From Symsagittifera roscoffensis (Eukaryota > Xenacoelomorpha > Acoela > Convolutidae), in contig NC_087062.1 in NCBI RefSeq assembly GCF_963678635.1, forward strand, positions 90,307,845 through 90,371,844: a stretch of 64,000 bases of DNA, written 5' to 3'. The notes beneath the pieces are model-generated. The model worked only from the letters and a program-made list of their open reading frames with translations, was not told where the DNA came from and made no database searches. A program made the position numbers and the translations under genes. Position 1 is the stretch's first letter. Each line of letters opens with the position of its first letter. Positions 54,014 through 64,000 of the stretch are shown in pieces.

Positions 54014-54600
54014 TCATCCCAATCTCTGGCCATCTCCTTGTATTCCTCCAACTTGGCACGCAATTCTTGCCAGTCCTTTTCTTTCTTATCCAGGGTCCCA
54101 ATGGTCTCCGAAGGCTGGATTTCCATTTCGCTCATCCTGATATCTTCGGTGGGGGAGATGCTGTTGGAGAATGCGATAGGCCAGGCTCATTCGTCGAGTG
54201 CGATAGGCCCGGCTCATCACGTGAACGCTTAGCTCCAATGAGAGCTTGCATAGGCCGAACAGGTAGGGCATCTCTCCTAGTCGGTGATCCCTCTGCTGAC
54301 CTAGTCCTGGTTCACGAGCTAAGTCGTGACCCGACATTTCCAGTCGCCGCCATCTCATTAGTCTGTTTTGGCCTCTCTCGGCGGTCCAGGAATCACGGAA
54401 GGACAGTATCAAGACCACTTCCGTGGGGCGGTTCCCATGGCCGTCTCTTCCCATTGCATTAAGTAGTGCGACGGTGAACATTGCCAACTCCTGGTCTTCT
54501 ATTGCAAAATTGAAATCCACCAGGCGTTGTTATATCTCGTCTAGAGTCGTTCCTAGTCTCGCTGAGGTGAAAGCCATCAAGTCGTTCGAGTCACTCATCT
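54014..54600 (-). pseudogene. Lineage 2 ORF2 N-terminus (unit 2)
   Basis: Visible are DFNFAIEDQELAMFTVALLN, LARGPGLGQQ-like DLAREPGLGQQRDHRLGEMP and, in another frame, coiled-coil residues. It matches the start of ORF2 at 21900-21600 of the 23-kb element (LDELYRRLRDLDYTQVDERM). Confidence 0.6.
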
Positions 54601-55069
54601 TTTTTCGTGTATGTCTTGTCATACTCTTCTGCTTCTTCAAGATCTAAAAAAAACAGTCACGACTTAGAACTATCATTCCAAGCTGTTACCTTTCTGGGAT
54701 AAGACATCATTCGCATCTTAAAAAAAAATCCATTGAAACTCTCTTTTAATCTCGATTTAAAAGTTAGCACCCAGCTGGATTGTCCACCTGCGATTTTGTC
54801 AAGATAGCACAACTGAGCGCTGTCACCTTTTGTACCTGGAGTGTTCCAGGCTTCCGTGACATGAACATCACAAAACACAACCTAACAAAATTGTAACACA
54901 CAAGTCTCACACATCAGCACTATCACATAACAACCTAATCCCTAATAGTTAACCTAAAACTTAATCCTATTGCCTAAAAAACAAACCTAAAAAAGACTAC
55001 TTAACATCTAATGTGGCTCTAGCATATGCTCTGATATTTTTTAAAAGTAATTAAACCTCTATGTCCGTT
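54601..55069. other. Lineage 2 ORF1-ORF2 spacer (unit 2)
   Basis: AT-rich, no gene. It is the counterpart of 58270-58690 in unit 1, with words such as CCTAATCCCTAATAGTTAACC shared between the two. The CTCAAGTTGG repeats of the 23-kb element are not present. Confidence 0.6.
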
Positions 55070-56539
55070 TCTGAAAAGATTACATGTACGAGGACATACA
55101 GCTATACAGCTCTCTCGGATGCAGTCTTCCCCTATTAGGGTCATAGACTGGTAAAGAGAGAGAGGTCACTCCTCTCTCGACCAGGAAATCCCTGAGTCGA
55201 GTTAAGGCCAGCACCAAGTTTTCGGGATTTACATGTTGCTTGTCAGTGGCCTCAGTTACAAGAAAACGCTAACGTTTCCCTGGTATGTGTGATGAGACAG
55301 GGGGCAGCGCTATCATCCCTCCCACACCAGGCCTCTGCTTCCACAAAAGCTCGATATTCTTATACTCTCTCTTAAAGTCGGCCGCTAGTGCTGTCTTAAA
55401 GCTTACATCCGCAGTTATTGCTAGTTTCGTGAGTTTTGAAATCGCTCCGTGACGACAACATTGTTTGAATAGTGGTTTGCTAGATCAAAATAAGATGCAA
55501 AAATTTGTCCGAATGGTGGTTTTTCAGAATTTTTGCCCTCCGTTTCCAGCTCTCCGGGTTCCCTCGCAAATTTTATTTTTTTAATCATCAGATTTTCGGT
55601 ATGGGTGATTCCAATCCCCACACCCCGGACAAAAATATCCATAGACAACCCGTCGATCGCCCAAAGTCGAGCAAATTGATATTGGAATCTGGAACACGTA
55701 AAGGACCATCTGGAGCGAGCCAGTTGGACTCAATATTGTCGTGACTGATGTATTTGATGCTGTTTTGGTCGATCCCTTCAATCGTCAAGATGGTCTCTTC
55801 CGGGTCTGCTGACAGATCATGGAGCCATTCGAGTATTCGCAGACTTGTCAATTCTTGCTCATGCATTTTCTCGGTCTCCGATTCAAACTCCACTTCCGGT
55901 TTAGAGCAATCAACGATCCAATCCTGATCCAATTCTCCATGCTGGCAAATCATGGAGCCATTCGAGTATTCGTAGACTTGTCAATTCTTGCTCATGCATG
56001 TGCTCGGTCTCCGGTTCAACCTCCACTTCCGGTTTAGAGCAATCAACGATCCAATCCTGTTCTGTGTCGTTGACTAGGTCGATCTCTTGTGGCACCACCA
56101 CTTCGTCCAGCCCCACTAGCGATTCCATCATGTCGCTCAAAACTATCCTGTCTATGACAAAATCCTCGCCATACGCAATGTACTTCTTCTCGCTTTTCCC
56201 TCTTTTTCTCTGGCGTGTATCCATGGTGAAGGGAAAGTCAGGATGTACTCCTTTATCAACTTCAGTTTGTTCTGGGCGGTCCTAGTCCTCTTCGGCATTG
56301 GAAAGAGTTTCGTCGTCCAACTACACTCGCTCGGTTATTTCCAGGTTCAGTGGCAGATCGCAATTATCTACCACCTCATTCCCGTCGTTTTGGTCGCGTT
56401 TGCCTCTTTCATTCACCTCGCAGGCAAAGTCCACTATCAAATAGTTTTCTTCATGCATGTCAGCTGGGATACACCAGTCTTCTAATGATGCATTGTGTGG
56501 CTTAATGTTTTCGTAATGAGCCGCTCGTCCGGTACTCAA
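55070..56539 (-). pseudogene. Lineage 2 acidic linker and macro domain (unit 2), broken
   Basis: STGRAAHYENIKPHNASLED, IDLVNDTEQDWIVDCSKPEV and SLRILEWLHDL mark the linker. A ~130-bp duplication repeats the WIVDCSKPEV-SLRILEWLHDL part near 55800-56030. The macro domain lies at about 55450-55070 and is frameshifted: ITADVSFKTALAADFKREYK, then segments equal to those in unit 1. Confidence 0.65.
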
Positions 56540-56571
56540 TCAATAAAATTGACCTACTTGGTGTACTTCAG

Positions 56572-57340
56572 TTATTTGGAATGGACCACGCCATTTTTCA
56601 GTAATTTTTTGGTTCCCTTTGGTGGAACTACTTCCTGGAACACCCAGACACAATCTCCAACCGAGTAAGGTTTTGCATCTACAGTCCTTTTATCAAATCT
56701 GCTTTTTTGTCTGATTTGCGCCTGTTGAGTGTGCCTCCTACATAAATCATTGAGGTCCTGCTGCCTTCTGATCAACTCACGCACGTACGTTTTCACGGCT
56801 GCTTTCTTTCCTTCGTACTCAGGGTAGAGAATGTTAATGGAAGAGCTTTCTCGTGGCCAGTTAGCATCATATGCGGACTTATTCCCGATGTGGAATGTTC
56901 TGTGCTGTTATAAGCGCCCATCACTTGCGGCAAGTATCTATCCCAGTCAACCATGTATCGTGAGCAATAAACTCTCAGCATGGTAACCAAAGTGCAATTT
57001 TGCCTTTCAACTGGGCCATTCGTTTGTGGGTGAAAAGTGGTCGAGTGGGACTGTGCCACCTGTGACCTCTTCATTAACTCCTTCGAGAGATCACCCACGA
57101 ATACTTTGCCATTGTCTGATTGGAATCTGATGGGGCAGCCGTGTCTCGCTATCCATATATTTATCAAGTGATTGCACGTTTCTTCCACTGATGCTGTCAT
57201 GCAGGGTGCTGCCTCTGCGTGTTTCGTGAAATGATCAATCATTACCAGCACTTGATTGTAGCCGGTGGCTGTCATGTATATCTTCTGATGATCAATTCGC
57301 ACTCCCTCGTTGAATCCTGATCACTCTATCGACTGCAGTG
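56572..57340 (-). pseudogene. Lineage 2 integrase core and C-terminus (unit 2)
   Basis: Complete D,D-35-E in this copy: MRIDHQKIYMTATGYNQ, FQSDNGKVFVGDLSKELM and NGPVERQNCTLVTML. The C-terminal part reads DCVWVFQEVVPPKGTKKLLK. The N-terminal zinc region is absent because the copy starts at the tandem junction. Confidence 0.75.
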
Positions 57341-58269
57341 GAAACCTCAATTTATCCAAATATCTTTCATTGCCGCTCTGGCTAGCTGATTGAACGACTC
57401 TTGGAATTGGGGAACATATAGGTATCCGAAGGGTCAGGTATCGTATTCCTATGACTTGAGGCAGATTGCGATGTCTGCGAAGGGGCGACGGGCTCCCAAT
57501 GGATACACGGCTGCTGTGTCTTTTTCCTAGAAGATGCGTCCTTAGACCCATCTAATTTCATCGTCGCCGAGACTTCCGGTGAGATCTGGCCCACCTTTGC
57601 CCTATACAACTCCTTCAGATGCTTTATCTCTTCCTTTTGAAGGTCATTTGTAGATCGTCGTACTTTTCCTTCCATTCATCCCAATCTCTGGCCATCTCCT
57701 TGTATTCCGCCAACTTGGCACGCAATTCTTGCCAGTCCTTTTCTTTCTTATCCAGGGCCCCAATGGTCTCCGAAGTCTGGATTTCCAATTCGCTCATCCT
57801 GATATCTTCGGTGGGGGAGATGCTGTTGGAGAATTCGTCGAATGCGATAGGCCCGGCTCATCACGTGAACGCTTAGCTCCAATGAGAGGTTGCATAGGCC
57901 GAACAGGTAGGGCATCTCTCCTAGTCGGTGATCCCTCTGCTGACCTAGTCCTGGTTCACGAGCTAAGTCGTGATCCGACTTTTCCAGTCGCCGCCATCTC
58001 ATTAGTCTGTTTTGGCCTCTCTCGGCGGTCCCGGAATCACGGAAGGACAGTATCAAGACCACTTCCGTGGGGCGGTTCCCACGGCCTTCTCTTCCCATTG
58101 CATTAAGGAGTGCGACGGTGAACATTGCCAACTCCTGGTCTTCTATTGCAAAATTGAAATCCACCAGGCGTTGGTATATCTCTTCTAGAGTCGTTCCTAG
58201 TCTCGCTGAGGTGAAAGCCATCAAGTCGTTCGTGTCACTCATCTTTCTTCTTGTATGTCTTGTCATACT
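57341..58269 (-). pseudogene. Lineage 2 ORF2 N-terminus (unit 1)
   Basis: KKMSDTNDLMAFTSARLGTT then LEEIYQRLVDFNFAIEDQE and NRPTEVVLILSFRDS give a clean start for ORF2 in this lineage (ATG at about 58242). The match to LDELYRRLRDLDY of the 23-kb element supports its start. The coiled-coil part follows with frameshifts (near 57750). Confidence 0.65.
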
Positions 58270-58690
58270 CTTCTGCTTCTTCAGGATCTAAAAAAAACAG
58301 TCACGACTTAGAACTATCATTCCAAGCTGTTACCTTTCTGGGATAAGACATCATTCGCATCTTTAAAAAAAATCCATTGAAACTCTCTTTTAATCTCGAT
58401 TTAAAAGTTAGCACCCAGCTGGATCGTCCGCCTGCGATCTTGTCAAGATAGCACAACTGAGCGCTGTCACCTTTTGTACCTGGAGTGACATGAACATCAC
58501 AAAACACAACCTAACAAAAACGTAACACACAAATCTCACACATCAACACTATCAGATAACAACCTAATCCCTAATAGTTAACCTAAAACTTAATCCTATT
58601 GCCTAAAAAGCAAACCTAAAATAGACTACTTAACACCTAATGTGGCTCTAGCATATGCTCTCATAACTTTTTTAAACGTAAGTAGACCTC
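58270..58690. other. Lineage 2 ORF1-ORF2 spacer (unit 1)
   Basis: AT-rich spacer with no gene, nearly identical to 54660-55060. Confidence 0.6.
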
Positions 58691-60256
58691 TATGTCCGTT
58701 TCTGAAAAAATTACAAGTACGAGGACATACAGCTCTCTCGGATGCAGTCTTCCCCTATTAGGGTCATAGACTGGTAAAGAGAGAGAGGTCACTTCTCTCT
58801 CGACCAGGAAATCCCTGAGTCGAGTTAAGGCCAGCACCAAGTTTTCGGGATTTCCATGTTGCTTGTCAGTGGCCTCAGTTACAAGAAAACACTATTATTT
58901 CCCTGGTATCTGTGATGAGACAGGGGGCAGCGCTATCATCCCTCCCACACCAGGCCTCTGCTTCCACAAAAACTCGATATTCTTATACTCTCTCTTAAAG
59001 TCGGCCGCTAGTGCTGTCTTAAAGCTTACACCCGCAGTTATTGCTAGTTTCGTGAGTTTTGAAATCGCTGTCCGTGACGACGACATTGTTTGAATAGTGG
59101 TTTGGTAGATCAAAATGAGATCCAAAAATTTGTCCGAATGGTGGTTTTTCAGAATTTTTGCCCTCCGTTTCCAGCTCTCCGGTTTCCCTCGCCGATTTTG
59201 TTTTTTTAATCATCAGATTTTCGGTGTGGGTGATTCCAACCCCCACTCCCCGGACAAAAATATCCATCGACAACCCGTCGATCGCCCAAAGTCGAGCAAA
59301 TTGATATTGGAATCTGGAACACGTAAAGGACCATCTGGAGCGACCCAGTTGGACTCAATATTGTCGTGACTGATGTATTTGATGCTGTTTTGGTCGATCC
59401 CTTGAATCGTCAAGATGGTCTCTTCCGGGTCTGCTGGCAAATCATGGAGCCATTCGAGTATTCGTAGACTTGTCAATTCTTGCTCATGCATGTGCTCGGT
59501 CTCCGGTTCAACCTCCACTTCCGGTTTAGAGCAATCAACGATCCAATCCTGTTCTGTGTCGTTGACTAGGTCGATCTCTTGTGGCACCACCACTTCGTCC
59601 AGCCCCACTAGCGATTCCATCATGTCGCTCAAAACTATCCTGTCTATGACAAAATCCTCGCCATACGCAATGTACTTCTTCTCGCTTTTCCCTCTTTTTC
59701 TCTGGCGTGTATCCATGGTGAAGGGAAAGTCAGGATGTACTCCTTTATCAACTTCAGTTTGTTCTGGGCGGTCCTAGTCCTCTTCGGCATTGGAAAGAGT
59801 TTCGTCGTCCAACTACACTCGCTCGGTTATTTCCAGGTTCAGTGGCAGATCGCAATTATCTACCACCTCATTCCCGTCGTTTTGGTCGCGTTTGCCTCTT
59901 TCATTCACCTCGCAGGCAAAGTCCACTATCAAATAGTTTTCTTCATGCATGTCAGCTGGGATACACCAGTCTTCTAATGATGCATTGTGTGGCTTAATGT
60001 TTTCGTAATGAGCCGCTCGTCCGGTACTCAATCAATAAAATTGACCTACTTGGTGTACTTCAGTTATTTGGAATGGACCACGCCATTTTTCAGTAATTTT
60101 TTGGTTCCCTTTGGTGGAACTACTTCCTGGAACACCCAGACATAATCTCCGACCGAGTAAGCTTTAGCATCATATGCAGACCAGTTAGCATCATATGCGG
60201 ACTTCTTTCCGAGGTGGAATGTTCTGTGCTGTTATAAGCGGCCATCACTTGCAAAA
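58691..60256 (-). pseudogene. Lineage 2 integrase end, acidic linker and macro domain (unit 1), broken
   Basis: Reads from a damaged integrase end (VMAAYNSTEHSTSERSPHMM, then PPKGTKKLLK) across an in-frame TGA into STGRAAHYENIKPHNASLED. This shows that integrase and the macro module form one frame in this lineage. The acidic linker follows (IDLVNDTEQDWIVDCSKPEV). The macro domain (about 59100-58690) reads KLAITAGVSFKTALAADFKR, EYKNIEFLWKQRPGVGGMIA and, after a shift, LVLALTRLRDFLVEREVTSL. It has at least two frameshifts. Confidence 0.7.
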
Positions 60257-60722
60257 AGTGTCCTGGGCTTGGTTCGTTTGGAGTGTTCCAATCAAGGGGA
60301 GTCAATTTCTTTAAAACTAAGTTTCATTTATCTGTTACTGAAACCATCACTGCTCTTTTATAACGAACTATTTCATTCTAAACGAGGCAGAGATTTGATA
60401 CATCTGTGGCGGTAAAGTGATAATGAATGAAAGATCGCTGTCACCTATAGATTATTCTTATCTTATTACCAATTGTGTTTTGTGTATTGGTTCTAATATC
60501 TTGTAAAACTTTGTGATACTGTTACATTAGGCAATTGAGTGGACTTAGTAATTACTTAACACTGGGCAGGCCCTGTCTGTAACTCCAGCTGAGTCGCTGA
60601 TAGCATTTCTAAGAGACTGAAAGGGCATTTTTTTGATATTGAACTAGTTGAGTAAGCAGGCTTAAACAAATTTTTGGTACTTTTGCATTGTCGTCAAAAT
60701 ATACAGTTTTTTATTACGAAAC
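60257..60722. other. Sequence between the two oppositely oriented elements
   Basis: AT-rich stretch without recognisable gene or LTR. TCAAGGGGAGTCAATTTC at 60293 and AACTAGTTGAGTAAGCAGG at 60642 were examined but match nothing else in the window. Confidence 0.5.
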
Positions 60723-62560
60723 TTGCAGCGTGAAGACTCGCAAGGAGAACCAAATAGGATTCCCAGGCTGAGTACGGGAAGCACTCGGAGGTCTAAATCA
60801 CGGAGTAGCCAATTCTCGATTAGCAGCATTTCCGACGTTTTGGCTTGTGGAGCAACAAGTAAAGGTCGAGGTGATTTTTCAGTGAGCAGAATGAAGCTGA
60901 GAAGCGAGAAGAACCTCGATGGCGATTAAGGGAGAAAAATTGAGGCTAAGGAGGCTAACGTGACGCCAATTGATCCCTTCGAGGAAGGGGAGCAAACGCT
61001 AATCCGACCCGACCTCCACCATCGCGAGAACCTGGAAGATCCTGGCGAGGACTTTAAGCGGGAATAAATCGAGAAAACTCAGGAGACCTGGGAGCGTTCC
61101 GAGGTTAGAGTACGAGAGGAGCTGTTGTGTAAGGGGACGTCCAAGTCGGAGACCAAGAACAATAGTCAGAGAGAGGAACAACCCTCTCTAGTCAAGCAGT
61201 GCAAGAATGCGATGATGTCCAGCTTAAGTCCCAGAGAAGAGCAACCAAGTTCAAAAGCGAAATGAAGTTTCATGACAATGTACGATGAACGCATGGGGTC
61301 GCTCCGAACTGATGGAATGTCTTCTAGTTATGACCATCCGGGGCTGGTGCACTCGGACATGGACTTCACACCTAGCCCGAGACAGGAGAATAAAGCGTTG
61401 TCTAACTCGCCAACTAGACCAATGTCAGACGGGATAACGATGGGAGCATCCTCGGTATTCGATAGGCTGATGATGTCAATCAGCCTATCGAATGCGACAC
61501 TATATGACCAGGAGGATAGATCGAGTTGGAGAAAGGGCTCAACAAGTATTAAAAAATTGAGAGACGAGCTGACAGACGTGAAGTCACAAGCGAGGAAAGA
61601 TCAGGCCCAGCTGATTCGGATCACCGATTAGTGCCTGGCGGAAAACTTGGCGCTGGCAACCAAGGAGTCACAAGAAAGAGACCTTAAGATGACGTGAAAG
61701 ATCGAGCGAATGTTGAACGATCATGACAACACCTATCATCGTACGATGACTAGCCTGGAGAAAAGACTAGATGACAAAGCTGACCTTATGATGCGGAAGC
61801 TTGATGAGATCTTGAGCGGTAGCAACCGAGAGAATCGTCTCGCTACGACGGAGCACTCACGTCAGGCGACCGACGGATTCGGAGCCCACAGTTGTGCAGG
61901 GCCCTAGCTGAGATCAAGAACGAGTTTTGAATCTAAGCATAGGGAGACCCAGGGCAGCCCCGTCGAGCGCGGGTTGGACAAATCCGGCCCCGCCAGAAGC
62001 GGTTGCCCCATCGGGGGCACGTTTACCGACAATGACTCATGTCACATCAGTGCCAGGTCTGAGTACCGTCCTGCAGAAGACGACGATGTACGCTTCAATG
62101 TTTGAGCCTCTGAATAGATATCTTGAAACATCCATCGCCAAGCTCTCGAAGTCAACTGAGAGAGGAGAGAGGTCACGAAGGACACTCAAAAAGCCGAAAT
62201 ATTACAAGGATGAATCAGATGGCTGCATCGGCACCTCGATAGAGGTGATGAAACTACACTTTGAAGAGGGGAATCTCTCCAAGAAACAGGAATGTAGCGC
62301 ACTGACAAGCAACTTAGAGGCACGGTCCTGAGCTGTGTAATGGCGAAAAGGACCATTTAACAAGACAGTGCTCGCAAAGTATTTGACATTTTGCTGAATC
62401 ATTTTGGCTCGGGGTGCAGGGACATCAAGCTATGGTGAAGTTTGAAAAGAGGCGTCAAAGAGATGATGAATCCATAGACAAGTTTTTGGGTGACCTCGAA
62501 CTACTCAGAAGGAGAAGTAACCCCGACGAGAGGATCTAAGAAGAGATGAGCTGAAAACCA
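60723..62560 (+). pseudogene. Gag of the third copy, broken
   Basis: N-terminal acidic part in one frame from about 60950 (VTPIDPFEEGEQTLIRPDLH), passing single stops (TAA near 61067, TGA near 61264, TAG near 61629, TGA near 61697). It includes MTSLEKRLDDKADLMMRKLD, a coiled coil. A frameshift near 61930 leads to KYYKDESDGCIGTSIEVMKL, the same capsid-like word as DDSDGCIGTWVEVM in the 23-kb copy. Then come GHQAMVKFEKRRQRDDESID and further breaks. Confidence 0.7.
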
Positions 62561-62996
62561 TTTTGGCCACACACACACACACCTTATCAGCAGACCCAGT
62601 ACCCACACGCGATGATTTGCGCCTGAAACCGCCTGATTACAATACTTGCTCATAAAACCAAGGGCGCAAAATCGTTACAGCAATTATGGCCACTACATCG
62701 GAACGAATATTGGCGCGAACTCCAGTTGGTATTGACCTCGTGATGACATGGATAAGAGGAGGTCATGACGATTTGTGGTTCGATGGACCATCAAGTTTCA
62801 GCCTGCTCTACTTAAATGAAGGCGATAGGTTACTTTCTTGACGACGTTGATGCAACCGACGAGGACCACTAAGAATATGTGAGAGGGCTCATAATGAAGC
62901 ATGGTCCGAGATGCTTCATCTGCAATTTGGAAGGACAATTCAAGACAGATTGCACTCAGTTCAGGGATGCAGTAACGGACGCGAAGCATCCCCGCC
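62561..62996 (+). pseudogene. Nucleocapsid part of the third copy with a damaged zinc knuckle
   Basis: Fragments in shifting frames. CFICNLEGQFKTDC near 62912 corresponds to CFFCNQEEHFRMDC, but the zinc-binding His is Gln. A short (AC)n run lies at 62569-62584. Confidence 0.6.
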
Positions 62997-64000
62997 ATGA
63001 AGAGGCACTTTCATGGGGTCAATGCTAGCCGAGCACGCCTAATGAACAAGGCCAAGTCGCGGAAGGAAGAGGTTACAAAAGGCCCATTCACTACCAAGAA
63101 AAAGAAAACCTTACCTGATGATGCAATTGCCTTGAGCCTGGAGACAGATTCAACCAGTGCGCTCAAAGTAGATTATGGCCAAGCGGCACAGACCGCTCTC
63201 CAGAATGTTCAGCATGAATTGGCCACAAAAGAGGTTGAGCAGTGGGTAAGGTCAGAATTGAAAAACACAGAGCTGCGCGAGAAGCTTGAAATTCTAGGAA
63301 AAACTGTAAAAGAAGCGAAGAGTCAGGAACTCAAAAATAAGGGTCTAAAACTGATAGTAATTTCGGCGAAGACCTTCGGCATGACAAAAAAGGGGACAAA
63401 AATAATGTCGAACATATCGGTCGCGGGCAATCAGGTGGTGAAGAACTTGAGTGAAGCGTCCGAGATCACAGCAGTACACCTTGACTTCTATGCGGACTAC
63501 CTGACACAGCAAGATCTCCAGATGGATTCTAGGGCCTTGAAAACGTTACTCATAACAGGTGGCCCAAGACTAAAGAAAGTAGATGGACATCAAATCGAAG
63601 TCTATGGGCCATATCCAATTGTGATGAATATGGACGGCATAAATATTTATACGAAAGAGCACGTGACCGATCCAAGTGACCAAGTAGGCCGGATCTACAT
63701 CGGTCGAGAGGAGCTTAAGGTACCACGAATCGGACACATCGCCATGCTTGAACAGGATGCAGTCCACATAGGCTGTGAAGCCGATCTGGCCGCGCATGTA
63801 CTAGACGTATAGGGCAGAAAACTCTCCGTGAAAGGACTATTAGACATCGGAGCAGTGGTCAGTGTCATGCCTGTGAGAGTTTTGAGCGACATGGATTTCT
63901 ATAGGTCGGATCTGATTCCGATTAATATCAGATTGTCAGCGGCTAATCAGGGTGCAAAATATGTGACTGGAAGGACTCCCATCACTTTGTTGCAGCTAGG
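62997..64000 (+). pseudogene. Protease region of the third copy, broken and cut by the window edge
   Basis: The frame 62997-63812 reads AKTFGMTKKGTKIMSNISVA and VYGPYPIVMNMDGINIYTKE, as in the 23-kb copy. After a TAG (63810-63812) the active-site word is KGLLDIGAVVSVMP: the Thr of DTG is Ile, so the protease would be inactive. IRLSAANQGAKYVTGRTPIT follows up to the edge. Confidence 0.75.

Larger units (their letters stand above)
49963..60256 (-). mobile_element. Second giant-element lineage, rearranged into tandem partial units
   Basis: Minus-strand sequence homologous to the 23.9-18.3 kb part of the giant element but clearly diverged. It includes integrase, acidic linker, macro domain, ORF2 N-terminus, SGNH domain and AGxND domain. 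Blocks recur with a period of about 3.6 kb (integrase end at 56796 and 53177; spacer at 58507 and 54878). In each, the ORF2 N-terminus is joined back to the middle of integrase. No LTRs, gag, protease or RT were found for this lineage here. Confidence 0.8.
60723..64000 (+). mobile_element. Third giant-element copy, Gag to protease, runs off the right edge
   Basis: Plus-strand homologue of the gag-protease part of the 23-kb element, diverged from it. No LTR is seen at its left end. It points away from lineage 2, so the two elements are back to back around 60.5 kb. Confidence 0.75.

Overview
The window reads as DNA of an invertebrate animal, AT-rich and loaded with transposable elements. The animal assignment rests on one host gene: a minus-strand, intron-split gene at the left end whose two visible exons (7675-8274 and 1-790) match the N-terminal half of MOV10L1/Armitage, the piRNA-pathway RNA helicase. 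Its 6.9-kb intron holds four head-to-tail copies of a ~1.58-kb repeat. Divergent from it, across about 360 bp, lies a single-exon 485-codon coiled-coil gene (8641-10098) of unknown function. No bacterial features, tRNA, rRNA or CRISPR were seen. The species cannot be named from the sequence.

The centre (11794-34852, minus strand) is one ~23-kb Ty3/gypsy LTR retrotransposon. It has ~0.88-kb LTRs about 95% alike by eye, a polypurine tract against the 3' LTR, and a 2.9-kb leader carrying a 1.2-kb minisatellite of 14-bp units. It carries three long but broken reading frames. ORF1 is Gag, protease, RT, RNase H and integrase, then a macro (ADP-ribose-binding-like) domain at the polyprotein C-terminus. 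ORF2 is a second polyprotein-sized frame: coiled coil, a complete SGNH/GDSL-type hydrolase, a related AGxND domain, and a long unrecognised C-terminal part. ORF3 is unrecognised and starts in a UGAUG overlap with the stop of ORF2. The frames contain many single in-frame stops and a few frameshifts, so this copy is dead, but the frames are otherwise well preserved. A second, diverged copy family repeats the IN-macro-SGNH arrangement, which argues that it is a real ancestral architecture. The six-mer CTCAAG/CTTGAG is strongly over-represented across the 23-kb element.

From about 34.9 to 49.96 kb lies a tandem array of six units (3.1, 3.2, 1.38, 1.39, 1.39 and 4.1 kb). They carry a broken non-LTR (LINE) RT on the minus strand, and in the long units a different YLDD-type RT on the plus strand. 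The array ends within one arm of a hairpin sequence that is perfect in two other units. It is joined there to 10 kb (49.96-60.26 kb, minus strand) of the second giant-element lineage, itself rearranged into tandem ~3.6-kb units in which the ORF2 N-terminus is fused to integrase. From 60.7 kb to the end, a third giant-element copy runs on the plus strand (Gag, one zinc knuckle, protease, truncated by the window).

The main candidate for something undescribed is the giant Ty3/gypsy family with a macro domain fused to pol and an SGNH-hydrolase polyprotein downstream, seen in at least two diverged lineages here.
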